Below are positions 18,502-27,368 of a stretch of DNA of 64,000 nucleotides, piece after piece; position 1 is the first letter of the stretch; the number at the start of each line of letters is the position of its first letter. The stretch spans positions 310,001 to 374,000 of the forward strand of contig NZ_JAIUJS010000004.1 in assembly GCF_020166345.1 (NCBI RefSeq), given 5' to 3'. The notes below the pieces were generated by a model, which worked only from the letters and a program-made list of their open reading frames with translations, made no database searches and was not told the DNA's origin. Made by a program: the position numbers and the translations under genes. This DNA comes from Winogradskyella vincentii. GTDB taxonomy: Bacteria > Bacteroidota > Bacteroidia > Flavobacteriales > Flavobacteriaceae.

Positions 18502-19380
18502 TTATTCGTTTTCTAATTCTTGTTTATATAGACCAATATTTGCCTTTTCTTTGGCAGGTAATTCTGGTTCTTTTATACCAGTATAATTTTTTAGGGTATC
18601 ATATAATATCTTAGCCACTAGATAGCGTGCTGTTGGTTTATCGTCAGCAGGTATATTAAACCAAGGTGCGTGTTGTTTAGAGCTCCTATTCAATACGTCT
18701 TCATAGCAAGCCTGATACTTATCCCAAAGTTTTCTTTCCTTCAAATCGTCTGATGAAAATTTCCAGTTTTTGTTGGGTTTATTCAAACGACGGAGTAAAC
18801 GGTTTTTCTGTTCATCTTTAGAAATGTTTAAAAAGAACTTGAAAATAATAGTACCATTATCAGAAATATGTTTTTCGAAACTATTTATCTCATTAAAACG
18901 CCTATCCCAAAATGCATCATTAACATCATCCACTGAATTTATATCAGGCATGTTCTCGTACATCAAATAATTAGGATGAACTCTTGTTACCAACACATTT
19001 TCATAATGTGTTCTGTTGAAAATACCAAATTTTCCGCGTGCTGGTAGTGCTATGTAATGTCTCCAAAGATAGTCGTGTTTTAACTCAAGATCTGTTGGTT
19101 TTTTAAAGCTGTGTGCAACAATCCCTCTTACATTAAACTCTTTAAATACCTCCCTAATTAGACTATCCTTGCCGGCTGTGTCCATACCTTGAATACACAT
19201 CAGAACGGAATATTTACCATGAGCATACATTGTATTCTGTATACCTGCTAAATCCTTACTGATTTGCCTCAGTCCTTTTTCAATTGTTTTTTTACCAGCA
19301 CCTAAATCAACAGAAGTTGGTAAATTCTTTATATCAATTTGAGATGAAATTCTAAAATCTTCAATATTAACTTTATTCAT
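18502..19380 (-). CDS. Polyphosphate kinase 2 family protein
   Basis: PPK2 enzymes transfer phosphate between polyphosphate and nucleotides, mainly to regenerate ADP/ATP or GTP. I choose the ATG at 19380 (292 residues), 7 nt after the upstream stop, over the codon at 19407, which would overlap the regulator gene by 20 nt. Walker A is GMDTAGKDS (65-73). The lid/Walker B region carries FNRTHYENVLVTRVH, and the family's basic lid with DRRFNEINSFEKH and KNRLLRRL follows. Length fits a single-domain PPK2. Its place in an operon with an NtrC-type regulator and an MscS channel suggests a stress or energy-reserve link, which is inference. Confidence 0.9.
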   Translation of the reverse strand: MNKVNIEDFRISSQIDIKNLPTSVDLGAGKKTIEKGLRQISKDLAGIQNTMYAHGKYSVLMCIQGMDTAGKDSLIREVFKEFNVRGIVAHSFKKPTDLELKHDYLWRHYIALPARGKFGIFNRTHYENVLVTRVHPNYLMYENMPDINSVDDVNDAFWDRRFNEINSFEKHISDNGTIIFKFFLNISKDEQKNRLLRRLNKPNKNWKFSSDDLKERKLWDKYQACYEDVLNRSSKQHAPWFNIPADDKPTARYLVAKILYDTLKNYTGIKEPELPAKEKANIGLYKQELENE

Positions 19381-19387
19381 AATTCTA

Positions 19388-20551
19388 TTATTTTGATGCA
19401 AAAGCATTTACATCTCCTTCACTAACTTCTTTACCACCTAAAATTATTAATCGTTCTACAACATTTCTTAGCTCTCTAATATTTCCTGTCCAATCATAGT
19501 TTTGCAATAACTTAAGGGCTTTAGCAGAAAACGATTTCTTCACCGTTCCTTGCTCTTTCGAAATTTTATCAGCAAAATAATCTACCAATAATGGTATATC
19601 TTCTCTCCTATCATTTAGAGCTGGAACCTTTATTAAAATTACGGCCAATCTATGATATAAATCTTCTCTAAATTTACCATCTTCTATTTCCTTCTTTAAG
19701 TTTTTGTTAGTTGCCGCAACAATTCTAACATTTACTTTAATGTCTTTATCGCTACCTACACGTTGAATGCGACTTTCCTGTAAAGCTCGCAGTACTTTAG
19801 CCTGAGCAGAAAGACTCATATCCCCAATTTCATCAAGAAAAATAGTGCCACCATTTGCCGCTTCAAACTTACCAGCTCTATCTTTGTTTGCAGAGGTAAA
19901 AGCACCTTTAACATGACCAAACAATTCGCTTTCGATCAATTCTGAAGGGATTGCCGCACAATTAACCTCAATCATTGGACCTTTAGAGCGGTCACTTTTT
20001 TGATGAAGCCAATGAGCAACAAGTTCTTTACCTGTGCCATTTGGCCCTGTAATTAAAACTCTGGCATCTGTTGGTGCAACTTTATCAATCATTTCTTTGA
20101 TATTTTCAATTGCATCACTTTCACCAATCATTTCGTAGTTTTTGCTTACTTTTTTCTTAAGCCTTTTGTTTTCTACTACGAGCTCTTTTCTATCTAAAGC
20201 AATCCTTACTGTATTTAAAAGCCTGTTTAAATCTGGTGGTTTTGAAATATAATCGAATGCACCTAAACGCATTGTATTTACCGCAGTATCTAAATCGCCA
20301 TGACCGGAGATCATAACAACTGGCGTTTCTGGCTTTATTTTCTTAATGGCTTCTAAAACCTCAACACCATCCATTTTAGGCATTTTTATATCACATAGTA
20401 CCAAATCAAAATCATCCTTCTTAATCTTTTCAATTCCGGCTAAACCATCTTCAGCTTCATCAACCGTATAGGTATCATTTTCTTCAGATAGTATTTTGAC
20501 TAATACTCTTCTAATTGCCGATTCATCTTCTATTATTAAAATTTTTGGCAT
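19388..20551 (-). CDS. NtrC-type sigma-54 response regulator without a DNA-binding domain
   Basis: A 387-residue two-component regulator. The receiver domain is at 1-120 with the phospho-acceptor Asp54 (VLCDIKMP), followed by a sigma-54 AAA+ domain at about 140-370: Walker A GPNGTGKE (169-176), Walker B GGTIFLDE, and the sigma-54 contact loop GAFTSA (216-221) in place of the usual GAFTGA. The protein stops at 387, right after the AAA+ domain; the Fis-type helix-turn-helix of NtrC is absent. It therefore may activate sigma-54 from solution or through a partner. No histidine kinase gene is next to it. It lies 2 nt behind the outer-membrane protein gene and 7 nt before PPK2. Confidence 0.92.
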   Translation of the reverse strand: MPKILIIEDESAIRRVLVKILSEENDTYTVDEAEDGLAGIEKIKKDDFDLVLCDIKMPKMDGVEVLEAIKKIKPETPVVMISGHGDLDTAVNTMRLGAFDYISKPPDLNRLLNTVRIALDRKELVVENKRLKKKVSKNYEMIGESDAIENIKEMIDKVAPTDARVLITGPNGTGKELVAHWLHQKSDRSKGPMIEVNCAAIPSELIESELFGHVKGAFTSANKDRAGKFEAANGGTIFLDEIGDMSLSAQAKVLRALQESRIQRVGSDKDIKVNVRIVAATNKNLKKEIEDGKFREDLYHRLAVILIKVPALNDRREDIPLLVDYFADKISKEQGTVKKSFSAKALKLLQNYDWTGNIRELRNVVERLIILGGKEVSEGDVNAFASK

Positions 20552-20553
20552 AT

Positions 20554-21444
20554 CTATATTTTAAATTTAATTCCTGTTCTGAAATAAAACGCATTTAATT
20601 CGTTTAATCCAAATATTTCATCTCTATCGCTATTCCGTAGTACATTGTTTAACCTAAAGGTGTAACCTGAATACACATAAGCAACTAAATGTTTGGTAAA
20701 ACAATATTCATACCCAAGTCCTGCCACTGCAACAGAAAGTGATATGTTATTAACCTTTTGCCCATCAACATCAATAGGTTGTTGAATGTTTGCAAAGTAT
20801 CCATCTAATGTTGCAAATACTTGTAACATACTTTTTTCGCTGAAAAAATACTTTAAGTTTGATTTTGGTATACCTGCGTTATAAGACCATTTTTCATTCA
20901 CTCTTCTATAATAACTAATAAACGGAAGTGGATAAGGCACACCTGCAGTAGTATTATATGTTAAACCTAAAATAAATCTATATGGTTTATCAATATCAGT
21001 TGCTTTAGTTCTATCCCTTATTGCAAAGATCCCACCATTTAAAAATAAATCGTCTGAAGTAACTGAGTTGGTCAATGTAGACGCAATTCTTGGGTTAATA
21101 TTTATACCAACTCTCCAGTCATTTTTACCTTTAAATGTATATCCAAGACTAAAATCTATAATATGTAAAGTTTCTAAAGATCCAGTATCAAAAGGATATT
21201 CTTCTTCAAGGTTTAATATTATTCTATTATACTCTCCACCGATAATTAAATAGTCCTTATCTTTTATTTTAATTGGAAAATTTAAAGATGCCCTAAGTCT
21301 CGTATATTGGTCTTCAGATTTACTACTAGGTATAAACGAATATTCTAACCTAGCCAAATCCGTTAATTGGGCCTGCGCAAAATGAGTACAACAAAATCCA
21401 ATGATGAGTTGCAGAATTATACATTTTGGAAGCCTAATTTTCAT
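20554..21444 (-). CDS. DUF6268-like outer-membrane beta-barrel protein
   Basis: A 296-residue predicted outer-membrane protein. The start at ATG 21444 gives a signal peptide (MKIRLPKCIILQLIIGFCC, cleavage near AQAQ); the codon at 21531 would overlap the MscS gene by 80 nt and is rejected. The mature part alternates strands ending in aromatic residues (YSFIPSS, LIIGGEYNRI, IIDFSLGYTF) and ends in YFRTGIKFKI, an amphipathic strand with a terminal hydrophobic residue, as expected for barrel insertion by BAM. I assign DUF6268 by general resemblance only. It is in the operon between MscS and the NtrC-type regulator. Confidence 0.7.
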   Translation of the reverse strand: MKIRLPKCIILQLIIGFCCTHFAQAQLTDLARLEYSFIPSSKSEDQYTRLRASLNFPIKIKDKDYLIIGGEYNRIILNLEEEYPFDTGSLETLHIIDFSLGYTFKGKNDWRVGININPRIASTLTNSVTSDDLFLNGGIFAIRDRTKATDIDKPYRFILGLTYNTTAGVPYPLPFISYYRRVNEKWSYNAGIPKSNLKYFFSEKSMLQVFATLDGYFANIQQPIDVDGQKVNNISLSVAVAGLGYEYCFTKHLVAYVYSGYTFRLNNVLRNSDRDEIFGLNELNAFYFRTGIKFKI

Positions 21445-21451
21445 TAAATAT

Positions 21452-22276
21452 TTATTTGTTTTTAATATGTATATCTCTTTGAGGAAATGGAATGGTAATA
21501 TTATTTTCTCTAAATAAACGATCAATTTCAAATCTTATATCACTTTTTGGAAATGTGGCCTTAAAACTGTCATTTAACGTAAAAATTAACTTAAAATTTA
21601 AAGAGCTCTCACCAAATTCGGTAAAAACAACGAGTGGTTCAGGCACTTTAATTACCTCTGGATGGTTATTTGCTGCTTCTAAAAGTAGTTTTTTTACCAA
21701 TTGAACATCACTACCATATGCTACTCCAACTTCAACATTTTCTCTAGTAAGCGTTCCATTTTGTGTCCAGTTAAACAGTGAGTTTGTTAAATACAAATGA
21801 TTTGGTATTACAAGAACTTTATTGTCTATTGTAACAGCTCTTGTTGTTCTTAGTTTAATTTCTTCTACTCGTCCTACCTTACCATCTAATTCTATTATAT
21901 CACCAACATGAACGGATTGATCTAACAAAATAAATATACCCGAAATTATATCTTGAAAAAGTGTTTGTAATGCAAGTCCAACACCAATCAATAATGCTGC
22001 TGAAGCAGCAAAAATGCCTGTCACATTAAAACCTATGGCATTAAGTGTTATTAATAGGAAAACAAGGTATACTACCCACTTACCATATGAAAAAACTGTA
22101 TTAAATTTTGCCTTATCCTCTTTTGGTAAGTTTCTAGTTAGAATTCTTTTAATAATTTTTAATACTATCCAAGTAAGAATTATTACTAGAATTACAAACA
22201 ACAATCCCTTTACACTGATGGATATATCATCAGAGAACGATAATTTATAATTTAGTATTTCCTTTATTCTAGACAT
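21452..22276 (-). CDS. Small-conductance mechanosensitive channel (MscS family)
   Basis: A 274-residue inner-membrane channel that opens under membrane tension to release solutes during hypo-osmotic shock. Three hydrophobic segments are at about 20-120. The pore helix TM3 is ASAALLIGVGLALQTLFQDI, rich in Ala/Gly as in MscS, followed by the beta domain (VGDIIELDGKVGRVEEIKLR) and the alpha/beta C-terminal domain (VEVGVAYGSDVQLVKKLL). It matches short MscS proteins in length. It directly abuts the ABC permease gene (no intergenic base) and precedes the outer-membrane protein gene by 7 nt. Confidence 0.93.
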   Translation of the reverse strand: MSRIKEILNYKLSFSDDISISVKGLLFVILVIILTWIVLKIIKRILTRNLPKEDKAKFNTVFSYGKWVVYLVFLLITLNAIGFNVTGIFAASAALLIGVGLALQTLFQDIISGIFILLDQSVHVGDIIELDGKVGRVEEIKLRTTRAVTIDNKVLVIPNHLYLTNSLFNWTQNGTLTRENVEVGVAYGSDVQLVKKLLLEAANNHPEVIKVPEPLVVFTEFGESSLNFKLIFTLNDSFKATFPKSDIRFEIDRLFRENNITIPFPQRDIHIKNK

Positions 22277-23599
22277 CTAATATTTTAGCCATTTAAACAA
22301 TTCCTTATAGGTTGCTTTTTTACCATACATTAAAATACCAACTCTATAAATTTTAGCCGCAAACCATACCGCGAAAATAAATGTACCAATTAATAACAAC
22401 AGTGACAGCCCTTGTTGCCATAGTGGTACTCCAAAAGGTATTCGCATGAGCATTACTACTGGAGATGTTAATGGTATAAAAGAAAACACCGTTGATACAG
22501 TTCCGTGAGGATCTTCAATCACAGTAAAAACACCAACATAGACTGCCAAAATTAACGGCATTAAAATAGGCAACATAAATTGTTGTGTATCCGTTTCATT
22601 ATCAACCGCCGCACCAATAGCAGCATAAAGTGAACTATATAAAAGATAACCACCAATAAAAAAGAATATGAAGGCAACTACTAAATTACCTATAGGTAAA
22701 TTATTTATTGCCGTTAATATATTTTCTGCCATGGCTTGCACTTCATCCGACCCTTGCGCTGACATTGCTTGATTAACTATTTCTTGTTGTGGTGTATTAA
22801 CTTGGGCCATATCAATGCCAAAGATGGCTGAGACTATTGTAAGCATAACACCTCCTAAAATTACCCAAATAGCAAATTGTGTTACACCTGCCAATGAGGT
22901 GCCTATAATTTTACCCATCATTAGCTGAATAGGCTTAACGGAAGAAATAATAACCTCAATGATTCTACTGGTTTTTTCTTCAATAACGCTACGCATAATC
23001 ATATTGCCATAAATAATTATGAACATAAACAATAAATAACCTGCAATACCACCAAATGCCAGTTTAATAATGTTATCAATTTTAGAACTTTTCTCACCAT
23101 CAAAACTTTCTTGTGCAATATCAATACTTGTTTTAGAGGCATCTATTTGCTCAAGTGAAACACCATCTTTTTGCAATTTTATCTCTTGCAACCTCTTCTC
23201 AACTTTTCTCTCTAATCCTGATATAATTGTTAAGGAAGGTGATTCCTCTGAATAAAATTTTATATTCTTACCAACGTCATCTAATGATGTAACATTACCA
23301 ATATGCAATAAACCATAATCTTCTTTCTCTTTAACTATTTCCTTTGCGTCATCTAAATTTAATCCAGTAAGTTTTAAATAGGTTGTATTTTCAGTGCTTT
23401 CAAAAATATCTATTAAGTATCCGGTTTCATCCAAGACTGAAATGGTTCGTTTTTTATCATTATTAATTTGGGATAAATAAGAAACCAATGCAATAAGGGC
23501 AATCATTATCAATGGACTCAAAAAGGTCATGATTATGAATGATTTGTTTTTAACCTTGGTTAAATATTCACGCTTTATAATGAGGGGTAAATGATTCAT
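22277..23599 (-). CDS. ABC transporter permease (NatB / ABC-2 type)
   Basis: A 440-residue inner-membrane permease. There is one N-terminal membrane segment (SFIIMTFLSPLIMIALIALV), a large extracytoplasmic domain of about 150 residues, then five to six C-terminal helices with the conserved YGNMIMRSVIEEKTSRIIEVIISS motif between them. This arrangement matches NatB-type ABC-2 exporters (COG1668), known for sodium extrusion in Bacillus and for unidentified substrates in most other bacteria. It pairs with the ATPase gene 2 nt upstream. A substrate cannot be told from the sequence. Confidence 0.92.
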   Translation of the reverse strand: MNHLPLIIKREYLTKVKNKSFIIMTFLSPLIMIALIALVSYLSQINNDKKRTISVLDETGYLIDIFESTENTTYLKLTGLNLDDAKEIVKEKEDYGLLHIGNVTSLDDVGKNIKFYSEESPSLTIISGLERKVEKRLQEIKLQKDGVSLEQIDASKTSIDIAQESFDGEKSSKIDNIIKLAFGGIAGYLLFMFIIIYGNMIMRSVIEEKTSRIIEVIISSVKPIQLMMGKIIGTSLAGVTQFAIWVILGGVMLTIVSAIFGIDMAQVNTPQQEIVNQAMSAQGSDEVQAMAENILTAINNLPIGNLVVAFIFFFIGGYLLYSSLYAAIGAAVDNETDTQQFMLPILMPLILAVYVGVFTVIEDPHGTVSTVFSFIPLTSPVVMLMRIPFGVPLWQQGLSLLLLIGTFIFAVWFAAKIYRVGILMYGKKATYKELFKWLKY

Positions 23600-23601
23600 G
23601 C

Positions 23602-24528
23602 CTAATTATTTTGTACGGTTTGGATAAAAATATCATTTGCCGTAGGAATTACCTCAACAAAATGGTGCACCTCAGCCTTAGAGGTTAAAAATGATAATAA
23701 GTCGTTCGGCGAGGTAGATTCGTTTATTTTAATGTTCAATTTAATATCATCATTAAGGTTTTTAAACGTCGCAGGTAAGACCTCAAATGAATTTTTAATT
23801 TCAGAAAGGACAGACTCACTATTTGATGATTGCAAACCAACCTCAAAAGTGTTTGTTTTAAAGTTGCGCTTAATATCATTGAGCTTGCCATCTAATATTT
23901 TATTGGATTTGTGCAACAAGGCAATATGGTCACACAATTCTTCAACGGATTCCATTCTATGAGTAGAAAAAATTACCGTTGCACCTTCGTCTCTTAGTTT
24001 TAGGATTTCGTCTTTAATTAAATTGGCATTTATTGGATCAAATCCAGAAAAAGGCTCATCAAAAATCAATAATTTAGGTCGATGTAAAACCGTAACAATA
24101 AATTGAATTTTCTGGGCTTGACCTTTACTTAACTCCTGAATCTTTTTATTCCACCAATCACCAATTTCCAGTTTATCGAACCAATATTTTAATCTATTCT
24201 TGGCCTCGGATTTTGACATGCCTTTTAATTGTGCTAGGTAAAGTGCTTGTTCTCCAACTTTCATAGATTTATACAAACCCCTTTCCTCTGGAAGATATCC
24301 AATATCCTTTATATGCTCTGGTTTTAAGGATTGACCATCTAAATAAACATGCCCTTCGTCCGGCATGGTTATTTGATTAATAATTCTGATAAGGGTTGTT
24401 TTACCAGCTCCATTTGGGCCTAATAATCCAAAAATACTGCCCTTTGGTACACCAATAGACACTTGGTTTAGTGCTTTAAATTTTCCGAAATTTTTTGAGA
24501 CGGAATCAGCAACTAATAAGTTGTTCAT
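23602..24528 (-). CDS. ABC transporter ATP-binding protein (NatA-like)
   Basis: A 308-residue ATPase subunit. Walker A is GPNGAGKTT, the Q-loop is at YLPEERGLY, the signature is LSKGQAQKI (LSxGQ), Walker B is LLIFDEPFSGFDP and the H-loop is in FSTHRM. A C-terminal extension of about 80 residues follows the nucleotide-binding domain, as in NatA/DrrA-type exporters. It is the first gene of the eight-gene minus-strand run and energises the permease downstream. TATATTTA on the minus strand (24561-24568) is a weak -7 candidate. Confidence 0.95.
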   Translation of the reverse strand: MNNLLVADSVSKNFGKFKALNQVSIGVPKGSIFGLLGPNGAGKTTLIRIINQITMPDEGHVYLDGQSLKPEHIKDIGYLPEERGLYKSMKVGEQALYLAQLKGMSKSEAKNRLKYWFDKLEIGDWWNKKIQELSKGQAQKIQFIVTVLHRPKLLIFDEPFSGFDPINANLIKDEILKLRDEGATVIFSTHRMESVEELCDHIALLHKSNKILDGKLNDIKRNFKTNTFEVGLQSSNSESVLSEIKNSFEVLPATFKNLNDDIKLNIKINESTSPNDLLSFLTSKAEVHHFVEVIPTANDIFIQTVQNN

Positions 24529-24659
24529 ATAGTCTGGAGTTTATATTCTAGGTTAGAAAGTAAATATATTAAATGTTATAGAGTTTTACGTTATTTATGC
24601 GACACAAATTGATTTAGTATTATCAATTCTCAAATCTGTTAACTCCATAAAAAACAAAA

Positions 24660-24687
24660 CCCACCCTTATAATTAAATAAGGATGGG
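24660..24687 (-). terminator. Intrinsic terminator of the grpE-dnaJ operon
   Basis: An 11-bp stem with one mismatch (24660-24670 against 24677-24687) and a 6-nt loop. On the minus strand it is followed by a T-rich tract. It lies about 86 nt past the dnaJ stop. A second hairpin, CGCTAAT-TAGC-ATTAGCG at 24717-24734, lies between dnaJ and this terminator. Confidence 0.75.
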
Positions 24688-24689
24688 AA

Positions 24690-24711
24690 AAAATTGCTAT
24701 GAAAAAGAAAA
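24690..24711 (-). repeat. 22-nt element shared by two 3' untranslated regions (copy 1)
   Basis: On the minus strand this segment ends in TTTCATAGCAATTTT. The same 22 nt, with a single difference, recur on the plus strand at 27365-27386. Both copies are in the sense orientation downstream of a gene: dnaJ here, and the YceI lipoprotein gene there. I found no further copy by eye. Confidence 0.55.
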
Positions 24712-24773
24712 ATTACCGCTAATTAGCATTAGCGATAATTCAAAGATAATATTTTTTATTTAACAAGGCAGTT

Positions 24774-25886
24774 TTACGAGAACATATCTTTTACCTTTTC
24801 AAAAAAAGACTTATCAGAACTTTCTGGTTTAGGTTCAAAATGCTCATCATTCTTCATTTCTTCAAAAAACTCCTTTTGTTTTTTGCTCAAAGTCTTTGGT
24901 GTCCAAACATTTACATGAACCAATAAATCGCCTTTGCCATAACCATTAATACTTGGTATACCCTTGCCTCGGAGTCTTAATATTTTTCCAGATTGTACTC
25001 CTGCATCTATCTTTATTCTAACCTTGCCTGTAACAGTATCTATTTCCTTTGATGTACCCAAAACAGCATCTGGCAAACTTACATACATATCATAATGTAA
25101 ATTATCACCTTCACGTTTTAAGGTAGGATGATTTTCCTCTTGAATTAATACCAACAAATCACCTGAGATTCCATTACCTGGTGCATCATTACCTTTTCCG
25201 GTAACCTTAAGTTGCATTCCATCTACTACGCCAGCAGGAATTTTTACAGAAACTGTTTCTTCAGTGACTTTTAATCCTTGTGCATCAGCATCTGCAGGCT
25301 TTTTATCTATCACCTGACCAGCACCACCACAGGTTTGGCAAGCACTAGCCGTTTGCATACGTCCTAGAATAGTATTGGTAACTCTTGTTACTTGGCCAGA
25401 ACCTTTACATGTTCCACAAGTTTTATAGGTTGTACCTGGCGCCTGCTTTTTACGTTTTACTTTTATCTTCTTCTCAACACCATTTGCTACCTCTTCCAAA
25501 GAAAGTTTAACTCTTATGCGCAAATTACTGCCTTTAACCACACGTTGTCTTCCGCCGCCACCAAAGCCGCCAAAGCCGCCACCGAAAGCACCACCGAATA
25601 TATCACCAAATTGACTGAATATGTCATCCATATTCATTCCGCCACCACCGAAGCCACCTGCGCCTTCAAATGCCTGATGACCAAACTGATCGTAACGTGC
25701 TTTTTTATCTGGGTTACTCAATACCTCATAGGCTTCAGCTGCTTTCTTAAACTTCTCTTCAGCTTCCTTATCGTCCGGATTTTTATCTGGATGATATTTT
25801 AAAGCCATTTTACGATAAGCTTTTTTTATTTCTGATTCAGAAGCACCTTTGCTTATGCCTAAAATGTCGTAATAATCTTCTTTCAT
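24774..25886 (-). CDS. dnaJ: Chaperone protein DnaJ (two-motif zinc centre)
   Basis: A co-chaperone that delivers unfolded proteins to DnaK and stimulates its ATPase. The J domain (1-70) has the HPD triad in KYHPDKNP; the Gly/Phe-rich linker spans about 72-112. The central region has only two CxxCxGxG motifs (CGTCKGSG and CQTCGGAG) instead of the four of E. coli DnaJ, so one zinc centre is predicted, as I recall from other Bacteroidota DnaJ proteins. The C-terminal substrate-binding and dimerisation domains are complete at 370 residues. It lies 63 nt behind grpE, with a terminator downstream. Confidence 0.95.
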   Translation of the reverse strand: MKEDYYDILGISKGASESEIKKAYRKMALKYHPDKNPDDKEAEEKFKKAAEAYEVLSNPDKKARYDQFGHQAFEGAGGFGGGGMNMDDIFSQFGDIFGGAFGGGFGGFGGGGRQRVVKGSNLRIRVKLSLEEVANGVEKKIKVKRKKQAPGTTYKTCGTCKGSGQVTRVTNTILGRMQTASACQTCGGAGQVIDKKPADADAQGLKVTEETVSVKIPAGVVDGMQLKVTGKGNDAPGNGISGDLLVLIQEENHPTLKREGDNLHYDMYVSLPDAVLGTSKEIDTVTGKVRIKIDAGVQSGKILRLRGKGIPSINGYGKGDLLVHVNVWTPKTLSKKQKEFFEEMKNDEHFEPKPESSDKSFFEKVKDMFS

Positions 25887-25949
25887 ACTAATTACCCTAA
25901 ATAATTGGGTTGTTTTTTATTCCCAAATTTTTTTGGAAACATGTTGAAT

Positions 25950-26507
25950 TTATTGCCCTATAACCACTTTTGGGAAGCGAATTACTTTGTCACCTAACTT
26001 ATAACCACGTTCAATGACATCAATAATTTTTCCTTTTAAATCATCACTCGGAGCAGGAATTTGTGTCACGGCTTCATGATCATCCGCATTAAACACATCG
26101 CCTTGCTTAACTTCTATTTTAGACAAACCTTTTTGCTCTAAAGTAGTCACCAACTTATTATAAATAAGCAACACTCCTTTTCTCAATTCTTCAGCTTCTT
26201 TGTCTTCTTCTATATGCATCAATGCACGCTCAAAATCATCTAAAACCGGAAGCATAGCTGTCATTACATCTTGTCCTGCAGTTTTAAATAACTCTATACG
26301 CTCTTTATTGGTACGCTTTTTATAGTTTTCAAATTCTGCGAACAAACGCATAAATTTATCCTTCTCTGCAGCCAATTGATCTTGCAATTGTTCCTCTGGA
26401 GTTTTAGTTTCTTTTTCTTGGGTTTCCACTTCAGCCTCTGCAGTTGCAGTTGTAGCTTCATCTATTTGTGGTTCATCAGCTTTTTTGTTCTTATCTTTTT
26501 TACTCAT
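25950..26507 (-). CDS. grpE: Nucleotide exchange factor GrpE
   Basis: GrpE releases ADP from DnaK and acts with DnaJ. It has 185 residues: a disordered, highly charged N-terminal tail (about 1-40, KKDKNKKADEPQIDE), a long coiled coil (KDKFMRLFAEFENYKKRTNKER, the conserved family signature) and the C-terminal beta domain (FNADDHEAVTQIP to DKVIRFPKVVIGQ). It forms an operon with dnaJ. A -7 element TACTTTTG lies 37 nt upstream on the minus strand; no CIRCE element is visible there. Confidence 0.96.
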   Translation of the reverse strand: MSKKDKNKKADEPQIDEATTATAEAEVETQEKETKTPEEQLQDQLAAEKDKFMRLFAEFENYKKRTNKERIELFKTAGQDVMTAMLPVLDDFERALMHIEEDKEAEELRKGVLLIYNKLVTTLEQKGLSKIEVKQGDVFNADDHEAVTQIPAPSDDLKGKIIDVIERGYKLGDKVIRFPKVVIGQ

Positions 26508-26544
26508 TTTGAGTTCAATTTTTAAATCTTCGATTTATTTGTGG

Positions 26545-26576
26545 CAAAAGTACTGCCATTCTAATAATAATGTCAA
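26545..26576 (-). promoter_or_regulatory. Promoter of grpE-dnaJ (-7 TACTTTTG)
   Basis: CAAAAGTA at 26545-26552 reads TACTTTTG on the minus strand, and TTG (complement of CAA, 26574-26576) lies 21 nt upstream of it, within TTTTGACA. It is back-to-back with the YceI promoter. Confidence 0.6.
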
Positions 26577-26621
26577 AATGTCATTAACATTTTTTTATAA
26601 TTCTTAGAGTATAGTTATAGC

Positions 26622-26629
26622 TACCTTTG
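26622..26629 (+). promoter_or_regulatory. -7 element of the YceI lipoprotein gene (TACCTTTG)
   Basis: TACCTTTG matches TAnnTTTG, 31 nt before the ATG at 26661. No exact -33 TTG is present at the expected distance. Confidence 0.6.
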
Positions 26630-26660
26630 CAACTTCAAATAAAACATCTAAAACATTAAC

Positions 26661-27317
26661 ATGAAAACATCATTTTTTAAAATTTTCGCGGTTGTAGCAT
26701 TAATTAGTTTTACTAGTTGCGGTAACGACAAAGCGAAAGAAGCTGAAACAAAAGCTGCTGAAGAAGCTGCAGTGGCAGAACAGACTGCAATTACTTTTAA
26801 TGCCAATACTGAAAACTCCATGATTGAATGGAAAGGGTTTAAGCCAACGGGCTCTCATAACGGAACAATTTCAATTTCTGAAGGTTCTGTAAGTGTAAAC
26901 GACGGGAATATTGAAAGTGGAAACTTTACTATTGACATGGGCAGTATAGTGGTTACTGATATACCTGCAGAGGAAGAAGGAAATGCTAAATTAAGAGGCC
27001 ATCTTACGAGTGCTGACTTTTTTGATGTTGAAAAATTCCCAACTGCAAAATTTGAAGTAACAGGTATCTCTGTTGTTGAAGGAAAAACAATGCTTTCAGG
27101 AAATTTAACAATGAAAGAAAAAACTAATAACATTAGTATTCCTGTGAGTACAACTGTAGAAGGTGATACAATGAAGCTAACGAGTGAAACATTTACCATT
27201 GATCGTTCTAAGTGGAATATTCAATATGGATCTAAATCTTTCTTTGATAATTTAGGAGATAAATTTATCAATGATGACATTGAGTTAAAGGTAACTTTAG
27301 TTGCTAATAAAGCTTAA
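26661..27317 (+). CDS. YceI family lipoprotein
   Basis: A 218-residue lipoprotein. The lipobox FTSC-G places the lipidated Cys at residue 20. A short Ala/Glu-rich linker (KAKEAETKAAEEAA) precedes the YceI-like beta-barrel (about 40-215), which opens with NSMIEWKGFKPTGSHNGTI and shows the family's repeated ITGxL-type strands (MLSGNLTMKEKTNNISIPV). YceI proteins are lipocalin-like and bind polyisoprenoids or other long hydrophobic molecules in the periplasm. The gene is divergent from grpE and ends at a strong terminator. The ligand is not known. Confidence 0.9.
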   Translation: MKTSFFKIFAVVALISFTSCGNDKAKEAETKAAEEAAVAEQTAITFNANTENSMIEWKGFKPTGSHNGTISISEGSVSVNDGNIESGNFTIDMGSIVVTDIPAEEEGNAKLRGHLTSADFFDVEKFPTAKFEVTGISVVEGKTMLSGNLTMKEKTNNISIPVSTTVEGDTMKLTSETFTIDRSKWNIQYGSKSFFDNLGDKFINDDIELKVTLVANKA

Positions 27318-27338
27318 TTAATAAACTATTTTCATACA

Positions 27339-27368
27339 AAAAGCACTTACCAAAAGGTAAGTGCTTTT
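27339..27368. terminator. Intrinsic terminator after the YceI gene
   Basis: A 13-bp perfect stem (AAAAGCACTTACC at 27339-27351 with its complement at 27356-27368) and an AAAA loop. The flanking A and T runs would let it work in both directions. Confidence 0.85.

Noticed and set aside
25392..25802. 136-codon plus-strand frame opposite dnaJ
   Set aside because: It is the mirror of the Gly/Phe and Cys-rich DnaJ regions; dnaJ is certain and the product has no recognisable domain.
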